The notes under the pieces: model-generated | What the model saw: the letters and a program-made list of their open reading frames with translations, nothing else | What the model was told of the DNA's origin: nothing | Databases searched by the model: none | Shown here: positions 35,526 through 46,666 of the stretch, one piece after another | How the letters are laid out: each line of letters opens with the position of its first letter | Numbering within the stretch: position 1 is the first letter of the stretch | Translations under genes and position numbers: made by a program | Assembly (NCBI RefSeq): GCF_000938305.1 | Contig: NZ_JYMT01000004.1 | Coordinates: 434,001-498,000, forward strand | DNA from: Bradyrhizobium sp. LTSP885 | GTDB taxonomy: Bacteria; Pseudomonadota; Alphaproteobacteria; Rhizobiales; Xanthobacteraceae | DNA: 64,000 nt | Direction: 5' to 3'

Positions 35526-36347
35526 TCAGCTGCCCGCGACGACTGCCGCCGGCAGGCCGCTGCGGTGGAAATGACTCAGGAAGGCGCGCGTCGCAGGATC
35601 GCGCGGTGCGTCGATGACCTGCCGCGCCGGCCCCTCCTCCACGACGATGCCGTCGCGCATGAAGACGACCGTATCAGCGACCTCGCGCGCAAAGGCCATT
35701 TCATGGGTGACGAGCACCATGGTCATTCCCTCAGCGGCGAGCTGGCGCACGACCGCGAGAACCTCGCCAACCAGTTCAGGATCAAGCGCGGACGTCGCTT
35801 CGTCGAACAACATCACTTGCGGCTTCATCGCCAACGCGCGCGCGATCGCCACGCGTTGCTTTTGGCCGCCCGACAGCTTGTCGGGGGTCACGTCGGCCTT
35901 GTCCTTCAGCCCAACCTTCTCCAGCAGGCCAAGAGCGGTCGCGCGCGCCGCCTCCGCCTGAACCTTCAGGACCGTGACCGGTCCTTCCATCACGTTCTGC
36001 AGGGTGGACATGTGCGGAAACAGGTTGAAGTTCTGGAACACCATGCCGGTACGCGCGCGGAAGGCCGCGAGCTCCCTGTCGCGGGGCAATTTGTCGCCGT
36101 TGGAGAAGTCCATCGTGCTTTCGCCAACCCGGATGGCGCCGCTGTCAGGAAGCGTCAACAGATTGAGGCAGCGCAGCAGCGTCGACTTGCCCGATCCGCT
36201 GGGTCCGATGAGCGCGACGACACCGCCGCGGGGTACACGCAGCGACATGTCCTTCAGGACGCTGACAGCCCCGAAGGACTTCTTCACGTGAACCATTTCG
36301 ATCATCGGAGCATCAGACACAGGACCACTTCCCTCTTTGATGGACAT
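35526..36347 (-). CDS. Polar amino-acid ABC importer ATPase (GlnQ/HisP type)
   Basis: 273 residues with Walker A GPSGSGKST at about 48-56, Q-loop MVFQNFNLFPHMS, signature LSGGQKQRVAIARAL near 158 and Walker B VMLFDEATSALDPEL near 178, followed by the H-loop LVTHEMAFAREVAD. The FNLFPHMSTLxNVMEGPVTV segment is typical of the polar amino-acid branch. It drives uptake by the single permease encoded nine bases upstream. Leftward operon order is binding protein, permease, ATPase, enolase, D-amino-acid dehydrogenase. Confidence 0.93.
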   Translation of the reverse strand: MSIKEGSGPVSDAPMIEMVHVKKSFGAVSVLKDMSLRVPRGGVVALIGPSGSGKSTLLRCLNLLTLPDSGAIRVGESTMDFSNGDKLPRDRELAAFRARTGMVFQNFNLFPHMSTLQNVMEGPVTVLKVQAEAARATALGLLEKVGLKDKADVTPDKLSGGQKQRVAIARALAMKPQVMLFDEATSALDPELVGEVLAVVRQLAAEGMTMVLVTHEMAFAREVADTVVFMRDGIVVEEGPARQVIDAPRDPATRAFLSHFHRSGLPAAVVAGS

Positions 36348-36356
36348 TGCCGTGCT

Positions 36357-37016
36357 TCACCGCGCCAGCCGTGCTTCGAGCACGCGGGCGACACGCGTCA
36401 TCGGGAACAGAATGATGAAGTAGATGACCGCGATCATCGTATAGGTCTCCAGCGGTCGATAGGTTGCCGAGGTAATCAGTTGTCCCTGGTAGAGCAGGTC
36501 CGGCACCGCCAGCACCGAGAGCAGCGACGTGTTCTTGAGTTGCAGCACGGCCTGATTGACCAGCGGCGGGATCATTCGCTTCAACGCCTGCGGCATGACG
36601 ATGCGCTTCATCAGGTCGAAGCGGCGCATACCCAGCGCGCGGCCGGCGTCCCACTGCCCCACATCGACCGACACGATCCCGCCGCGAATGATCTCCGAAT
36701 AGAAGGCGCCGCCGTAGAGGCTGAGCGCGACGAAGGCCGCGACCGCCGGCGAAAGTTCGACACCAATCAGGACCGGAAGCGCGTAGTAGATCCACACCAG
36801 TTGCACCAGCACGGGCGTACAGCGAAAGACCTCGACGAGCATGACGAGCGGCGCCGAAACGAACCTCAGATTGGACAGGCTTGCGATCGCTACCACGCAG
36901 CCGACCGCAAAGCCGGTCACCGCGGTGAGGACCGTAAAGCCGATCGTATAGGCGGCGCCGACGCCGATAACCCTGCTGTATTGCAGGAGGAACCCGAAAC
37001 TCCAATCGTAATGCAT
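36357..37016 (-). CDS. Polar amino-acid ABC importer permease (HisM/GlnP type)
   Basis: 219 residues with about five membrane helices. The family motifs are present: VEVFRCTPVLVQLVWIYYALP near 63, the SLYGGAFYSEIIRGGIVSVDVGQWDAGRALGM coupling (EAA-like) loop near 98-130, and QAVLQLKNTSLLSVLAV near 155. It forms a homodimeric channel with the ATPase below. The start lies six bases after the stop of a degraded racemase remnant, so the original operon had another gene between the binding protein and this permease. Confidence 0.92.
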   Translation of the reverse strand: MHYDWSFGFLLQYSRVIGVGAAYTIGFTVLTAVTGFAVGCVVAIASLSNLRFVSAPLVMLVEVFRCTPVLVQLVWIYYALPVLIGVELSPAVAAFVALSLYGGAFYSEIIRGGIVSVDVGQWDAGRALGMRRFDLMKRIVMPQALKRMIPPLVNQAVLQLKNTSLLSVLAVPDLLYQGQLITSATYRPLETYTMIAVIYFIILFPMTRVARVLEARLAR

Positions 37017-37021
37017 CGCAC

Positions 37022-37165
37022 CTATCCCATGCCAATCGATTGCGAATAGGCGGTCTGGGTCAGCCCCGAATAGAACCAGCGCCCGAGCGTGATGATGTCG
37101 TAGACCGGCAATCCGAATGCACGCGACACGCGATCTCTATGTCGAGCAGAATGATGCCCAGCGGA
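37022..37165 (-). pseudogene. Second C-terminal remnant of an Asp/Glu racemase-family gene
   Basis: Reading the minus strand to a TAG at 37022-37024 gives RAFGLPVYDIITLGRWFYSG, followed by LTQTAYSQSIGMG. The first block is the end of the racemase fold (GLPVYDIVTLVNW-like). The preceding LGIILLDIE strand lies in a different frame around 37130-37165, so a frameshift separates them, and nothing earlier of the gene is left. It fills the gap between binding-protein and permease genes. Confidence 0.72.
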
Positions 37166-37295
37166 GGATGTCGCCCATGTTGCATCGATCAAATGTCCCC
37201 CGACGCGTCGGATGTCGATTGGTCCAAACCTGAATGCCTTCCTGATGCAAAACTGCCCGCGTCATGCGAAGACACGGGCAGCCTGATCGATAGGG

Positions 37296-38153
37296 TCAAA
37301 ACTGGAGCCCGGGAGGAACGTCCTGCTCCTGGATATTGACGAGCGAGAGACTTGACAGGATCCACTCGCGTATCGCACCGAGGGAACGGTTGTATTCGAG
37401 CCAGTTGTCGACATAGGTGCGGAAGCGGCTATCGGAATCCACGCGCACGCCGCAGCAGGTCGGCTGGGACGCGACCGGCGCCGGGACGACGACTTTGCCG
37501 ACTTTCGCATTCTTCTTGACCGTCACCAGAGAGAGCATCGCCACCTGGATCAGGCAATCCGCCCGTCCCGACTGCACGGCAAGTACGGCATCATCTGCAG
37601 TCTTGAGCGCGACGAGCGTCGCCTTGGGAATGGTTCGCCGTGCGAAGAGATCATGGGAGGAGCCGATGTCCACAGCGACCCGCATCTCCGGCTTGTTGAG
37701 ATCTTCCCATAATTTTGGCTCGAAACCGGATTTGGCGATGAGGGTAAAGGTGTTGTTCATGATCGGGCGCGAAAATTCGAGGATCAAGGCGCGCGAAGGT
37801 ATTGGACTGAGTCCGAACATGATGTCGATCTTGTTGGCCTGGAGATCGAGAACAGAGTTGCCCCAGGTCGACTCGATAATTTCGACCTCTGCCTCCATGG
37901 ATTTGGCGAGGTCCGTAGCCATGCTCACGCAAAAACCGGACCATTGCCCCGTCGCAATATCCTTGTGGTAGTAAGGTTCCGTGCCGACGACTCCGGCGAT
38001 CCGAAGCTTCCTCGTCCTGCGAATTTGAGCGAACGTGCTCTCCGCCGGAGGTTGGCCTTCGGCAGCAGCCTGCGAGACGGCAGAGCCGGCGGCCATAGCG
38101 ACCGCTGCGGCGCCGAGCCCAACGAGTGATCCGATTTCACGACGACTGACCAT
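37296..38153 (-). CDS. Periplasmic binding protein of the polar amino-acid importer (family 3)
   Basis: 285 residues. The N-terminus has an SRREIG stretch followed by a hydrophobic Ala-rich segment (residues 1-31), a possible Tat or Sec signal. The mature protein carries RKLRIAGVVGTEPYYHKDIATGQWSGFCVSMATDLAKSM, typical of SBP_bac_3, then DIMFGLSPIPSRALILEFSRPI and a VAVDIGSSHDLF loop. The usual acidic/Arg ligand pair at the family's RPI/SR positions is present. It precedes the racemase remnant and the permease in the same direction. The amino-acid ligand is not readable; lysine is suggested by the neighbouring lysine genes. Confidence 0.9.
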   Translation of the reverse strand: MVSRREIGSLVGLGAAAVAMAAGSAVSQAAAEGQPPAESTFAQIRRTRKLRIAGVVGTEPYYHKDIATGQWSGFCVSMATDLAKSMEAEVEIIESTWGNSVLDLQANKIDIMFGLSPIPSRALILEFSRPIMNNTFTLIAKSGFEPKLWEDLNKPEMRVAVDIGSSHDLFARRTIPKATLVALKTADDAVLAVQSGRADCLIQVAMLSLVTVKKNAKVGKVVVPAPVASQPTCCGVRVDSDSRFRTYVDNWLEYNRSLGAIREWILSSLSLVNIQEQDVPPGLQF

Positions 38154-38224
38154 AGCAAACTTCCCCTCTTGTTGAATTCCTCAAACCGTGATGCTGCGGA
38201 ATTCTGCCCCCCGGCTCACAGCAC

Positions 38225-39355
38225 TTACGCAGCCTTCTTGATAGCGAACTGAATGGCAAAGTCACTGGTTTCGGAGCTGCGTGCCTCCCTGGCCAGCCGG
38301 CCGCCTGCGCGCGTGGACAGGAAATCGGACAGGCTCGCATCCTCCTGCCGCACGAAGCCCTTTGCCGGAAGCTTGCCCGACAGGAAGAGCTCGACCATGG
38401 CGACGCAGCCGGCCGCCGTGGTCAGCTGGATCGCGCCGAGTTCCGGCCGTCCATCGTAGCGCAGCACGATGCTGTCCTCCTCCACGCGACCGTTGCGTTC
38501 GCCGATGCCGGTGACGAAGATCACCACGACATCCCTGCGCGTGAACGGCGCAGCGCGGTTGAGAATGCGGCGCATGGTGTCGCGGTCGTCGGCTAGTCCC
38601 AGCCCTTGCAGCAGAAGCTTCATGATCTCGGCGTGGCCGGGATAGCGCAGCGTCTTGTAGCTCATGTCGCGGACCTTGCCGGCCAGCGTCTCGGTCAATG
38701 TGCCGAGGCCCCCGGAGGTGTTGAAGGCCTCGTAGGCGACGCCGTCAATCATGACGCTCTCGACGCCTTCGAGTGCCGGCACCGATGTCGACTTGCCGTC
38801 GAATACGATCTCGCAGGGATTGCAATACTCGTTGATCAGGCCGTCGATGGACCAGGTGACGTTGTAGCGCAAGGCGTTCGTGGGGTAGAGCGGCAACGCA
38901 CCGACGCGCATCTTGATGGTCTTCACGGTGTCGAAGCGTGCCGCCATATCGGCCCCGAGCACGCAGATGAAGCCCGGCGCCAGGCCGCACTGCGGCGCCA
39001 GCATCACGTCGGCGCCCGCCGCGATCTCCTTGATGTACGTCGTCGTCGCCACGTCCTCGGTCAGATCGAAATAGTGCGTTCCGGTTTCCACAGCGATCCG
39101 TGCGATACCCTGGTTGAGAAAATACGGACAGGCGCTGACGACGATATCCTGATCAATCAGGAAACCGCGTACCGCGTTGAGGTCTCCGGCATCCACGACC
39201 TTGGTAGCGAAGGTTGGGTCGGCACTCAAGGCGAGTTGCGCCTCTGAAGCGTCAGCCAATGTGACTTTGTGCCCCTGCTCCGCCAGCATCCCAGCGATGA
39301 CGGTACCGATCTGCCCGGCACCGAGGACAGCGATGTTTTTCGACGAATGAACCAT
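38225..39355 (-). CDS. Lysine 6-dehydrogenase-like protein (saccharopine dehydrogenase family)
   Basis: 376 residues. Rossmann motif LGAGQIG at 11-17 is followed by QCGLAPGFICVLGADMA near 128 and the LysDH blocks LPLYPTNALRYNVTWSIDGLINEYCNPCEI, VPALEGVESVMIDGVAYEAFNTSGG and YKTLRYPGHAEIMKLL, which match Geobacillus-type lysine 6-dehydrogenase more than carboxynorspermidine synthase. The reaction would be NAD-dependent oxidation of L-lysine at the epsilon-amino group to 2-aminoadipate semialdehyde. An ALDH7-type dehydrogenase, the next enzyme of that route, is encoded 3.6 kb away with an Lrp regulator between. A good AGAGAGG site precedes the start. Confidence 0.82.
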   Translation of the reverse strand: MVHSSKNIAVLGAGQIGTVIAGMLAEQGHKVTLADASEAQLALSADPTFATKVVDAGDLNAVRGFLIDQDIVVSACPYFLNQGIARIAVETGTHYFDLTEDVATTTYIKEIAAGADVMLAPQCGLAPGFICVLGADMAARFDTVKTIKMRVGALPLYPTNALRYNVTWSIDGLINEYCNPCEIVFDGKSTSVPALEGVESVMIDGVAYEAFNTSGGLGTLTETLAGKVRDMSYKTLRYPGHAEIMKLLLQGLGLADDRDTMRRILNRAAPFTRRDVVVIFVTGIGERNGRVEEDSIVLRYDGRPELGAIQLTTAAGCVAMVELFLSGKLPAKGFVRQEDASLSDFLSTRAGGRLAREARSSETSDFAIQFAIKKAA

Positions 39356-39367
39356 TTTGAAACCTCT

Positions 39368-41152
39368 CTAGAGCGCAGCCTGGACGCCGACGGCCGCCGG
39401 ATCGGCGCCCACCTTCGTCAGCCATGAGAACACCGGCGGCAGCCGATCGGCGATGGATTCGACCGCAACGTCGAGAAAGACCGGCTCGCTGAGCGTGAAA
39501 GCTTCACGAAGAGCCGTCTCCAGTTGCGCCGGCGTCTCGACCCGGTAGCTGCGGATCCCGTAGACGGCGGCGAGCTTGCTCATATCGTATTTGCCGAAAT
39601 CGACGCTGAATGTCGGGTCGTTGGTCGCCGCGTCCCGACCACCGCGCGCGGAAACCTTGCGGGCATGATCGCGATCGACGACCCGCTGCAGCGCCTTGAT
39701 CCAGCCGAAGCAAGCATTGTTGAAGTGGATCAGCACGGCCGGGATCTGCAGCCGCGAGAGCGTCTCGAGTTCACCGGCCGACATGCCGAGCGAGCCGTCG
39801 CCGAACAGGCCCACGGGCCTCAAATGCGGGGCGGCGAAATAGGCCCCGACGACGGCCGGAATGGCGTAGCCCAATCCACCATAGAAGCGCGGGATCACGA
39901 GCCTGGACTGCGGATCGCGCAGTCGGAGGAAGCGCGTCGCATAAGGTGTTGGCGTGCCGGCGTCCGACACCACGTTGCAGGGCGTCGGCAGGCAGCGGTT
40001 GAGCGTTTCAATCACCCGTTCGGGGCGCAGCGGGACCTCGTCGCTCTCCAATTGCGGCGCCATCGCATCCCAGAACTCCGCACGGCGGCCGTTGATTTCG
40101 GCGACCCATCCCGCCGCCTGTGGCGCGCGATCCGCGGGAACCTTGGCGAGTAGCGCATCGACGACCGCGCGGACATCGCCCACGAGCGGAAAATCGATGG
40201 CATAGGTGTTGCCAATAACTTCCGGTTCGAGATCGACCTGAATGATCCTTGTCTCTCCGTTCGGAATCGGCCACTGCCAGTTCATGGTGGCGACCGACCC
40301 CATGCGACAGCCCACATAGATCACGAGGTCGGCGCGTCCGAGCGCCCACACCGCGTGCGGATGGAAGCCATTATCGCCGATGATGCCGATGCCGAGCTTG
40401 TGGTCATCGCGAATAACTCCCTGCCCGGTGATCGTGGTGACGACCGGAATTCCGAGCCGTTCGGCAAGCGCGGTGATGGAAGCTGCGGCGCCGGACCGAT
40501 TGGCGCCACCGCCGGCGACGATCAGCGGGCGCTCGGCGGTGAGAATGGCGTCGATCGCCGGGTCGAGGTCGCAATCCGGCGGCCTGCTCCGATAGGATGG
40601 CGCCTGTCGGCATTGCGGTTCGACATGCAGCGACACCGCCTCCTCCGGCATATCCTGGTAGAGAAGGTCCTCGGGCAGCGCGAGCACGACAGCCCCCGGA
40701 CGACCACCGGTCGCCTCGCGGAAGGCACGACGTATGATCTCGGGTAGCTTCCCGACGCGACCCAACGTCTCGGCGCGCTTGCAGACCGGCTTGAACAATT
40801 CTTCGACGGGCAATTCGGTCAAGGTGCCGCGCCCAACACCAGGCTGCGGGATGTCGTTGACGAGAAGGATCACGGGCACCGAGGACTTGTTGGCTTCGGC
40901 CACGCCCGGCAGACCATAAAGTGCGCCGGCGCCACTCGGCACCTCCGCGACACCCGGTTTGCCCGAAAGGCGCGCGTAGCAGTCCGCCATAAAGACTGCC
41001 GAGCGTTCGTCCCGACACAGGATGTGACGCGGGGCGTCCTTGACCGTCCTCAATGCCTCGTAGAGCGCGACATTGGTGTCGCCGGGAACGCCGAAAATGA
41101 CATCAACACCGTATCCCGACAGCATGCTCACGAGAGCCGTTGCACCATTCAT
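39368..41152 (-). CDS. Thiamine-diphosphate-dependent enzyme, acetolactate-synthase-like
   Basis: 594 residues. The N-terminal domain has VIFGVPGDTNVALYEAL and the cofactor-activating Glu in CRDERSAVFMADCYAR (about 50); the central domain has PLIVAGGGANRSGA near 209; the C-terminal ThDP motif GDGSLGMSAGELETLSRLQIPAVLIHFNN is near 451-479. It resembles large-subunit acetolactate synthases and related 2-oxo-acid decarboxylases, but there is no small regulatory subunit and the gene is not with ilv genes. It ends 13 bases before the lysine dehydrogenase start, so the pair is likely co-transcribed. A role on a 2-oxo acid from lysine breakdown is only a suggestion. Confidence 0.85.
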   Translation of the reverse strand: MNGATALVSMLSGYGVDVIFGVPGDTNVALYEALRTVKDAPRHILCRDERSAVFMADCYARLSGKPGVAEVPSGAGALYGLPGVAEANKSSVPVILLVNDIPQPGVGRGTLTELPVEELFKPVCKRAETLGRVGKLPEIIRRAFREATGGRPGAVVLALPEDLLYQDMPEEAVSLHVEPQCRQAPSYRSRPPDCDLDPAIDAILTAERPLIVAGGGANRSGAAASITALAERLGIPVVTTITGQGVIRDDHKLGIGIIGDNGFHPHAVWALGRADLVIYVGCRMGSVATMNWQWPIPNGETRIIQVDLEPEVIGNTYAIDFPLVGDVRAVVDALLAKVPADRAPQAAGWVAEINGRRAEFWDAMAPQLESDEVPLRPERVIETLNRCLPTPCNVVSDAGTPTPYATRFLRLRDPQSRLVIPRFYGGLGYAIPAVVGAYFAAPHLRPVGLFGDGSLGMSAGELETLSRLQIPAVLIHFNNACFGWIKALQRVVDRDHARKVSARGGRDAATNDPTFSVDFGKYDMSKLAAVYGIRSYRVETPAQLETALREAFTLSEPVFLDVAVESIADRLPPVFSWLTKVGADPAAVGVQAAL

Positions 41153-41226
41153 TTCGAACGCTCCTTGATCTTGTTTTGTTATTCAGGAGCATAGGCGCGA
41201 CATAAATATCCAAACCGCCGGCTATA

Positions 41227-41247
41227 GGAATAATATTGTTACATTCC
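41227..41247. promoter_or_regulatory. AT-rich inverted repeat upstream of the ThDP/LysDH pair
   Basis: GGAAT (41227-41231) and ATTCC (41243-41247) flank an AT-rich 11-base core, 75 bases upstream of the ThDP-enzyme start. Size, symmetry and AT-rich centre resemble Lrp-family sites, and an Lrp-type gene is adjacent. Binding is not shown. Confidence 0.4.
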
Positions 41248-41343
41248 GCTGGCCTAACCTCCGTTTCGATGGGAAATGAGAAATTTTGCACATGAATGTG
41301 GCGTGCTGATCGTCTCGCAGGCAGGCTTTCGCCTGGCTTCTGC

Positions 41344-41784
41344 TCACCTCTCGAATTTTCTGGCGAGCAGAACGGACGATGTGGTGCGCCTGACGCCATC
41401 CATCTCGGCGATCCAGTCGATGACCTCGTCGAGATGGACGGAGGTCGCGCAATTGATCTTCACCAAGAGATCAAAGGGGCCGCTCAGCGTATAGCAATTG
41501 ACCACTTCGGCTCGCTTGCGCAAAGCTGCAATGACGTTGCCCTGCTGCCTGACCTCGAGCTCGATCAGGATAATCGCCGAGATCGCCGTAACATGATCTT
41601 CCTTGCCTAGAATGGCGGTGTAGCCGGCGATCGTTCCCTGCTTCTCCAGCCGTGCCATTCGCCCTTGCGCGGTCGCGCGGGACACGCCGAGCGCCTTGGC
41701 GATATCGGCGACAGAGGTCCGCGCGTTCGCAATCAGGATGTTGAGGAGATCCTGGTCCTTCCTGGCGTCCGCTGGACGGGCCAT
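41344..41784 (-). CDS. Lrp/AsnC-family transcriptional regulator
   Basis: 146 residues. HTH at about 9-55 (DLLNILIANARTSVADIAKALGVSRATAQGRMARLEKQGTI) is followed by the RAM ligand-binding domain with the strand LIELEVRQQGNVIAAL, a typical SGPFDLLVKINC loop near 104 and the final VRRTTSSVLLARKFER. Such proteins form octamers and sense amino acids. It is upstream of and co-directional with the ThDP and lysine dehydrogenase genes; Lrp-type genes often sit beside lysine dehydrogenase/aminoadipate semialdehyde dehydrogenase pairs, so control by lysine is likely. Confidence 0.92.
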   Translation of the reverse strand: MARPADARKDQDLLNILIANARTSVADIAKALGVSRATAQGRMARLEKQGTIAGYTAILGKEDHVTAISAIILIELEVRQQGNVIAALRKRAEVVNCYTLSGPFDLLVKINCATSVHLDEVIDWIAEMDGVRRTTSSVLLARKFER

Positions 41785-41866
41785 TTTTACCCCTTCGGAT
41801 TGATAGTTTTTCGACCAAATGATGGGGAATTATTGCACTTCGCCGGCCCAAGTCCAGCGTACCTGT

Positions 41867-42763
41867 TTATCGATCGGGGGCGGTCTCCGCCACCAGCCAC
41901 TCCCGGAAAGCCAGCAGCGGCGGGTGCGTCGCGCGTTCGGCGGGCCAGACGAGGTAGTATCGCTCGGGACTCTCCATCGGCAGATTGATGGCGCGAACCA
42001 GCTTGCGGCTCGCCAGTTCGTCCTTGATCAGGAACGTCGGGAGCAGCGCGACGCCGACGCCGGCAATCGCGGCCTGGGCCGCAGTCGCGAATTGGTCGAA
42101 CACCATCCCCTGAAAGGTTCTGCCCGGTACATCGTGAAGCGAAAACCAGCGATCCCAGGCCTGCGGTCGGGTGGAGATGCTGAGCAGCGGAGCCTGCTTG
42201 AGATCGCCTGCAACGCGGAAGCCGTGTTGCCGTTTCAGTGCGGGGCTGCAGGCAGGAACCACTTCCTCGGATCGCAACAGCACCATCTCTGCGCCGGGCC
42301 ACTCCGGCTGACCGAAATGGATCGCGGCATCCAGCGCTTCCGTACGGAAATCGAAGTAGGACAAGCGCGTCGCAAGGTTGATCGTGATCCCGGGATTTGC
42401 CGCCAAGAACCTGGGCAGGCGCGGCGCGAGCCAGCGCGTACCGAATGTCGGTAAGATGGCAAGATTGAGCGTTCCCCCGCTCGGGTTCGCGTGAAGATTG
42501 AAGGAGGCGGTGCTGATCTTGTGCAGCGCCTCGCGAACCTCGCGCGCATAGGTGTCGCCGACGGCGGTCAGCCGAATGGTCTGACGCTCGCGCACGAAGA
42601 GTTCGACCTCGAGCTGTTTCTCGAGAATCTTGATCTGACGGCTGACCGCGCTTTGGGTCAGGCTGAGTTCGCGCGCGGCCAAGGTCATGCTGCCGGTCCG
42701 GGCGGTGGCCTCGAACGCCGCCAAGACGGCCGTGGAAGGAAGGAAGCGACGCGGCGTTTGCAT
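41867..42763 (-). CDS. LysR-family transcriptional regulator (GcvA-like)
   Basis: 298 residues from the ATG at 42763. An ATG two codons earlier (42769) overlaps a palindrome and has GGA immediately against it, whereas GGAA lies eight bases before 42763, so the shorter form is preferred. HTH SMTLAARELSLTQSAVSRQIKILEKQLE is at about 25-52; the effector domain starts near 88 with GGTLNLAILPTFGTRWLAPRLPRF, as in GcvA-type regulators. It is divergent from the ALDH7-aminotransferase pair and likely controls it through the palindrome next to its start. Confidence 0.9.
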   Translation of the reverse strand: MQTPRRFLPSTAVLAAFEATARTGSMTLAARELSLTQSAVSRQIKILEKQLEVELFVRERQTIRLTAVGDTYAREVREALHKISTASFNLHANPSGGTLNLAILPTFGTRWLAPRLPRFLAANPGITINLATRLSYFDFRTEALDAAIHFGQPEWPGAEMVLLRSEEVVPACSPALKRQHGFRVAGDLKQAPLLSISTRPQAWDRWFSLHDVPGRTFQGMVFDQFATAAQAAIAGVGVALLPTFLIKDELASRKLVRAINLPMESPERYYLVWPAERATHPPLLAFREWLVAETAPDR

Positions 42764-42766
42764 AGT

Positions 42767-42783
42767 CATTCCAAATCAGAATG
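42767..42783. promoter_or_regulatory. LysR-box palindrome between LysR and ALDH7 genes
   Basis: CATTC-N7-GAATG, a 17-bp inverted repeat that contains a T-N11-A core, lies next to the LysR start and 187 bases before the ALDH start. This is the expected position for an autoregulatory LysR recognition site. It also argues for the shorter LysR start. Confidence 0.6.
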
Positions 42784-42969
42784 ATCTCCTGCGAAAACAT
42801 TGATTGAATCAGCGCCATTCGCAAGCCTATTTTCAACGATCATAACGAAATCGCATGAACGGGCCGTGGGATCAGGCACGCCGCCGCGGGCGTGTTCCGT
42901 AGCAATGGAGATACCGATGACGCGATCCGACTTCTTCCCTGTCAGCCCAACCATCCAAGAGACCCTGTC

Positions 42970-45775
<2,806 letters not shown>

Positions 45776-45967
45776 GAGACTCAACACGCTTGAGCGGCTT
45801 CGATAACGCGAAACTTGTCGCCTTGGCGTCAACGGACCGGTGTGAGACGAGTACCGCTCGTACTCCCGTGCACAGGTCTGGAATAATGCGACAGGCATTG
45901 GAAAACCGGCTATTAACTGTTTTTCGCGTCTATTTGATGCTGGGCACACCTAACAAGGTCGGACGAG

Positions 45968-46456
45968 TTGCGAGACAGGAAATGGGATGAGCGGTTCATG
46001 CTTCTGGCGCATCATTTGGCGCACTGGAGCATTGAAAAGGGACGCCGCGTGGGCGCCGTCGTGGTCGGGCCCGATAATGAAGTACGCTCGACCGGGTACA
46101 ATGGGTTGCCACGCGGGGTTAACGATGCGGTGGAAGAGCGACACTCCCGCATAACCGGCGCAAAATACGTCTGGAGCTGCCATGCCGAGCAGAACGCCAT
46201 CTTCAACGCTGCGCGCATCGGGATAGCGCTCAAGGGCTGCACGATCTACGTTCCCTGGTTTCCCTGCGTGGAATGCACAAAGGCGATTATCCAATCGGGC
46301 ATATCGGAGGTCGTTGGGTATGAACCCGACCAGCCCAATTCCAATTGGTCCCAGGATTTTGCGATTGCCGGCACGATGCTGAAGGAAGCAAACGTCGTCG
46401 TGCGGTTCATACCGAGGCTCGCAGAACTGCCGGATGTATCCGAAGACAACAATTAA
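45968..46456 (+). CDS. dCMP-deaminase-like zinc protein
   Basis: 162 residues; the frame begins at a TTG (45968) behind AAGG, which gives the full family start RKWDERFMLLAHHLAHWS; the first ATG at 45998 would remove the WDERFM block. Zinc motifs CHAEQNAIFNAA and PCVECTKAII are intact, and the preceding GYNGLPRGVND is the nucleotide-binding loop of deoxycytidylate/ComE-type deaminases. It would convert dCMP (or a related pyrimidine) to the uracil form. It is a lone rightward gene, convergent with the uracil phosphoribosyltransferase gene of the pyrimidine region. Confidence 0.85.
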   Translation: MRDRKWDERFMLLAHHLAHWSIEKGRRVGAVVVGPDNEVRSTGYNGLPRGVNDAVEERHSRITGAKYVWSCHAEQNAIFNAARIGIALKGCTIYVPWFPCVECTKAIIQSGISEVVGYEPDQPNSNWSQDFAIAGTMLKEANVVVRFIPRLAELPDVSEDNN

Positions 46457-46666
46457 TCACGCGGCCTTCGGTCAGCAGGGGCGCGTTGCCAAAATATCGA
46501 AAACAACCCCATGCAAAGTAGCCGGCGGCGGACGACGTTCGACCAAACAACTTGACACGTCGGGCAAATCAGCGATACTATTCTAATATTCCGAAATACT
46601 GCAAACGCTGCCCACCGCAAGCGGGAGAGGGCCTGGCCCCATCGCGGCTGCTATTCGACTTCTAAT

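Noticed and set aside
35406..37049. Long open frame (547 codons) on the plus strand opposite the amino-acid importer ATPase and permease
   Set aside because: It spans two well-supported minus-strand genes and their gap, with a charged low-complexity translation; a GC artefact.
45840..45890. GAGTAC/GTACTC hairpin after the aminotransferase gene as a terminator
   Set aside because: The stem is short, has no T-run and is itself made of palindromic hexamers, so it is not distinguishable from chance.
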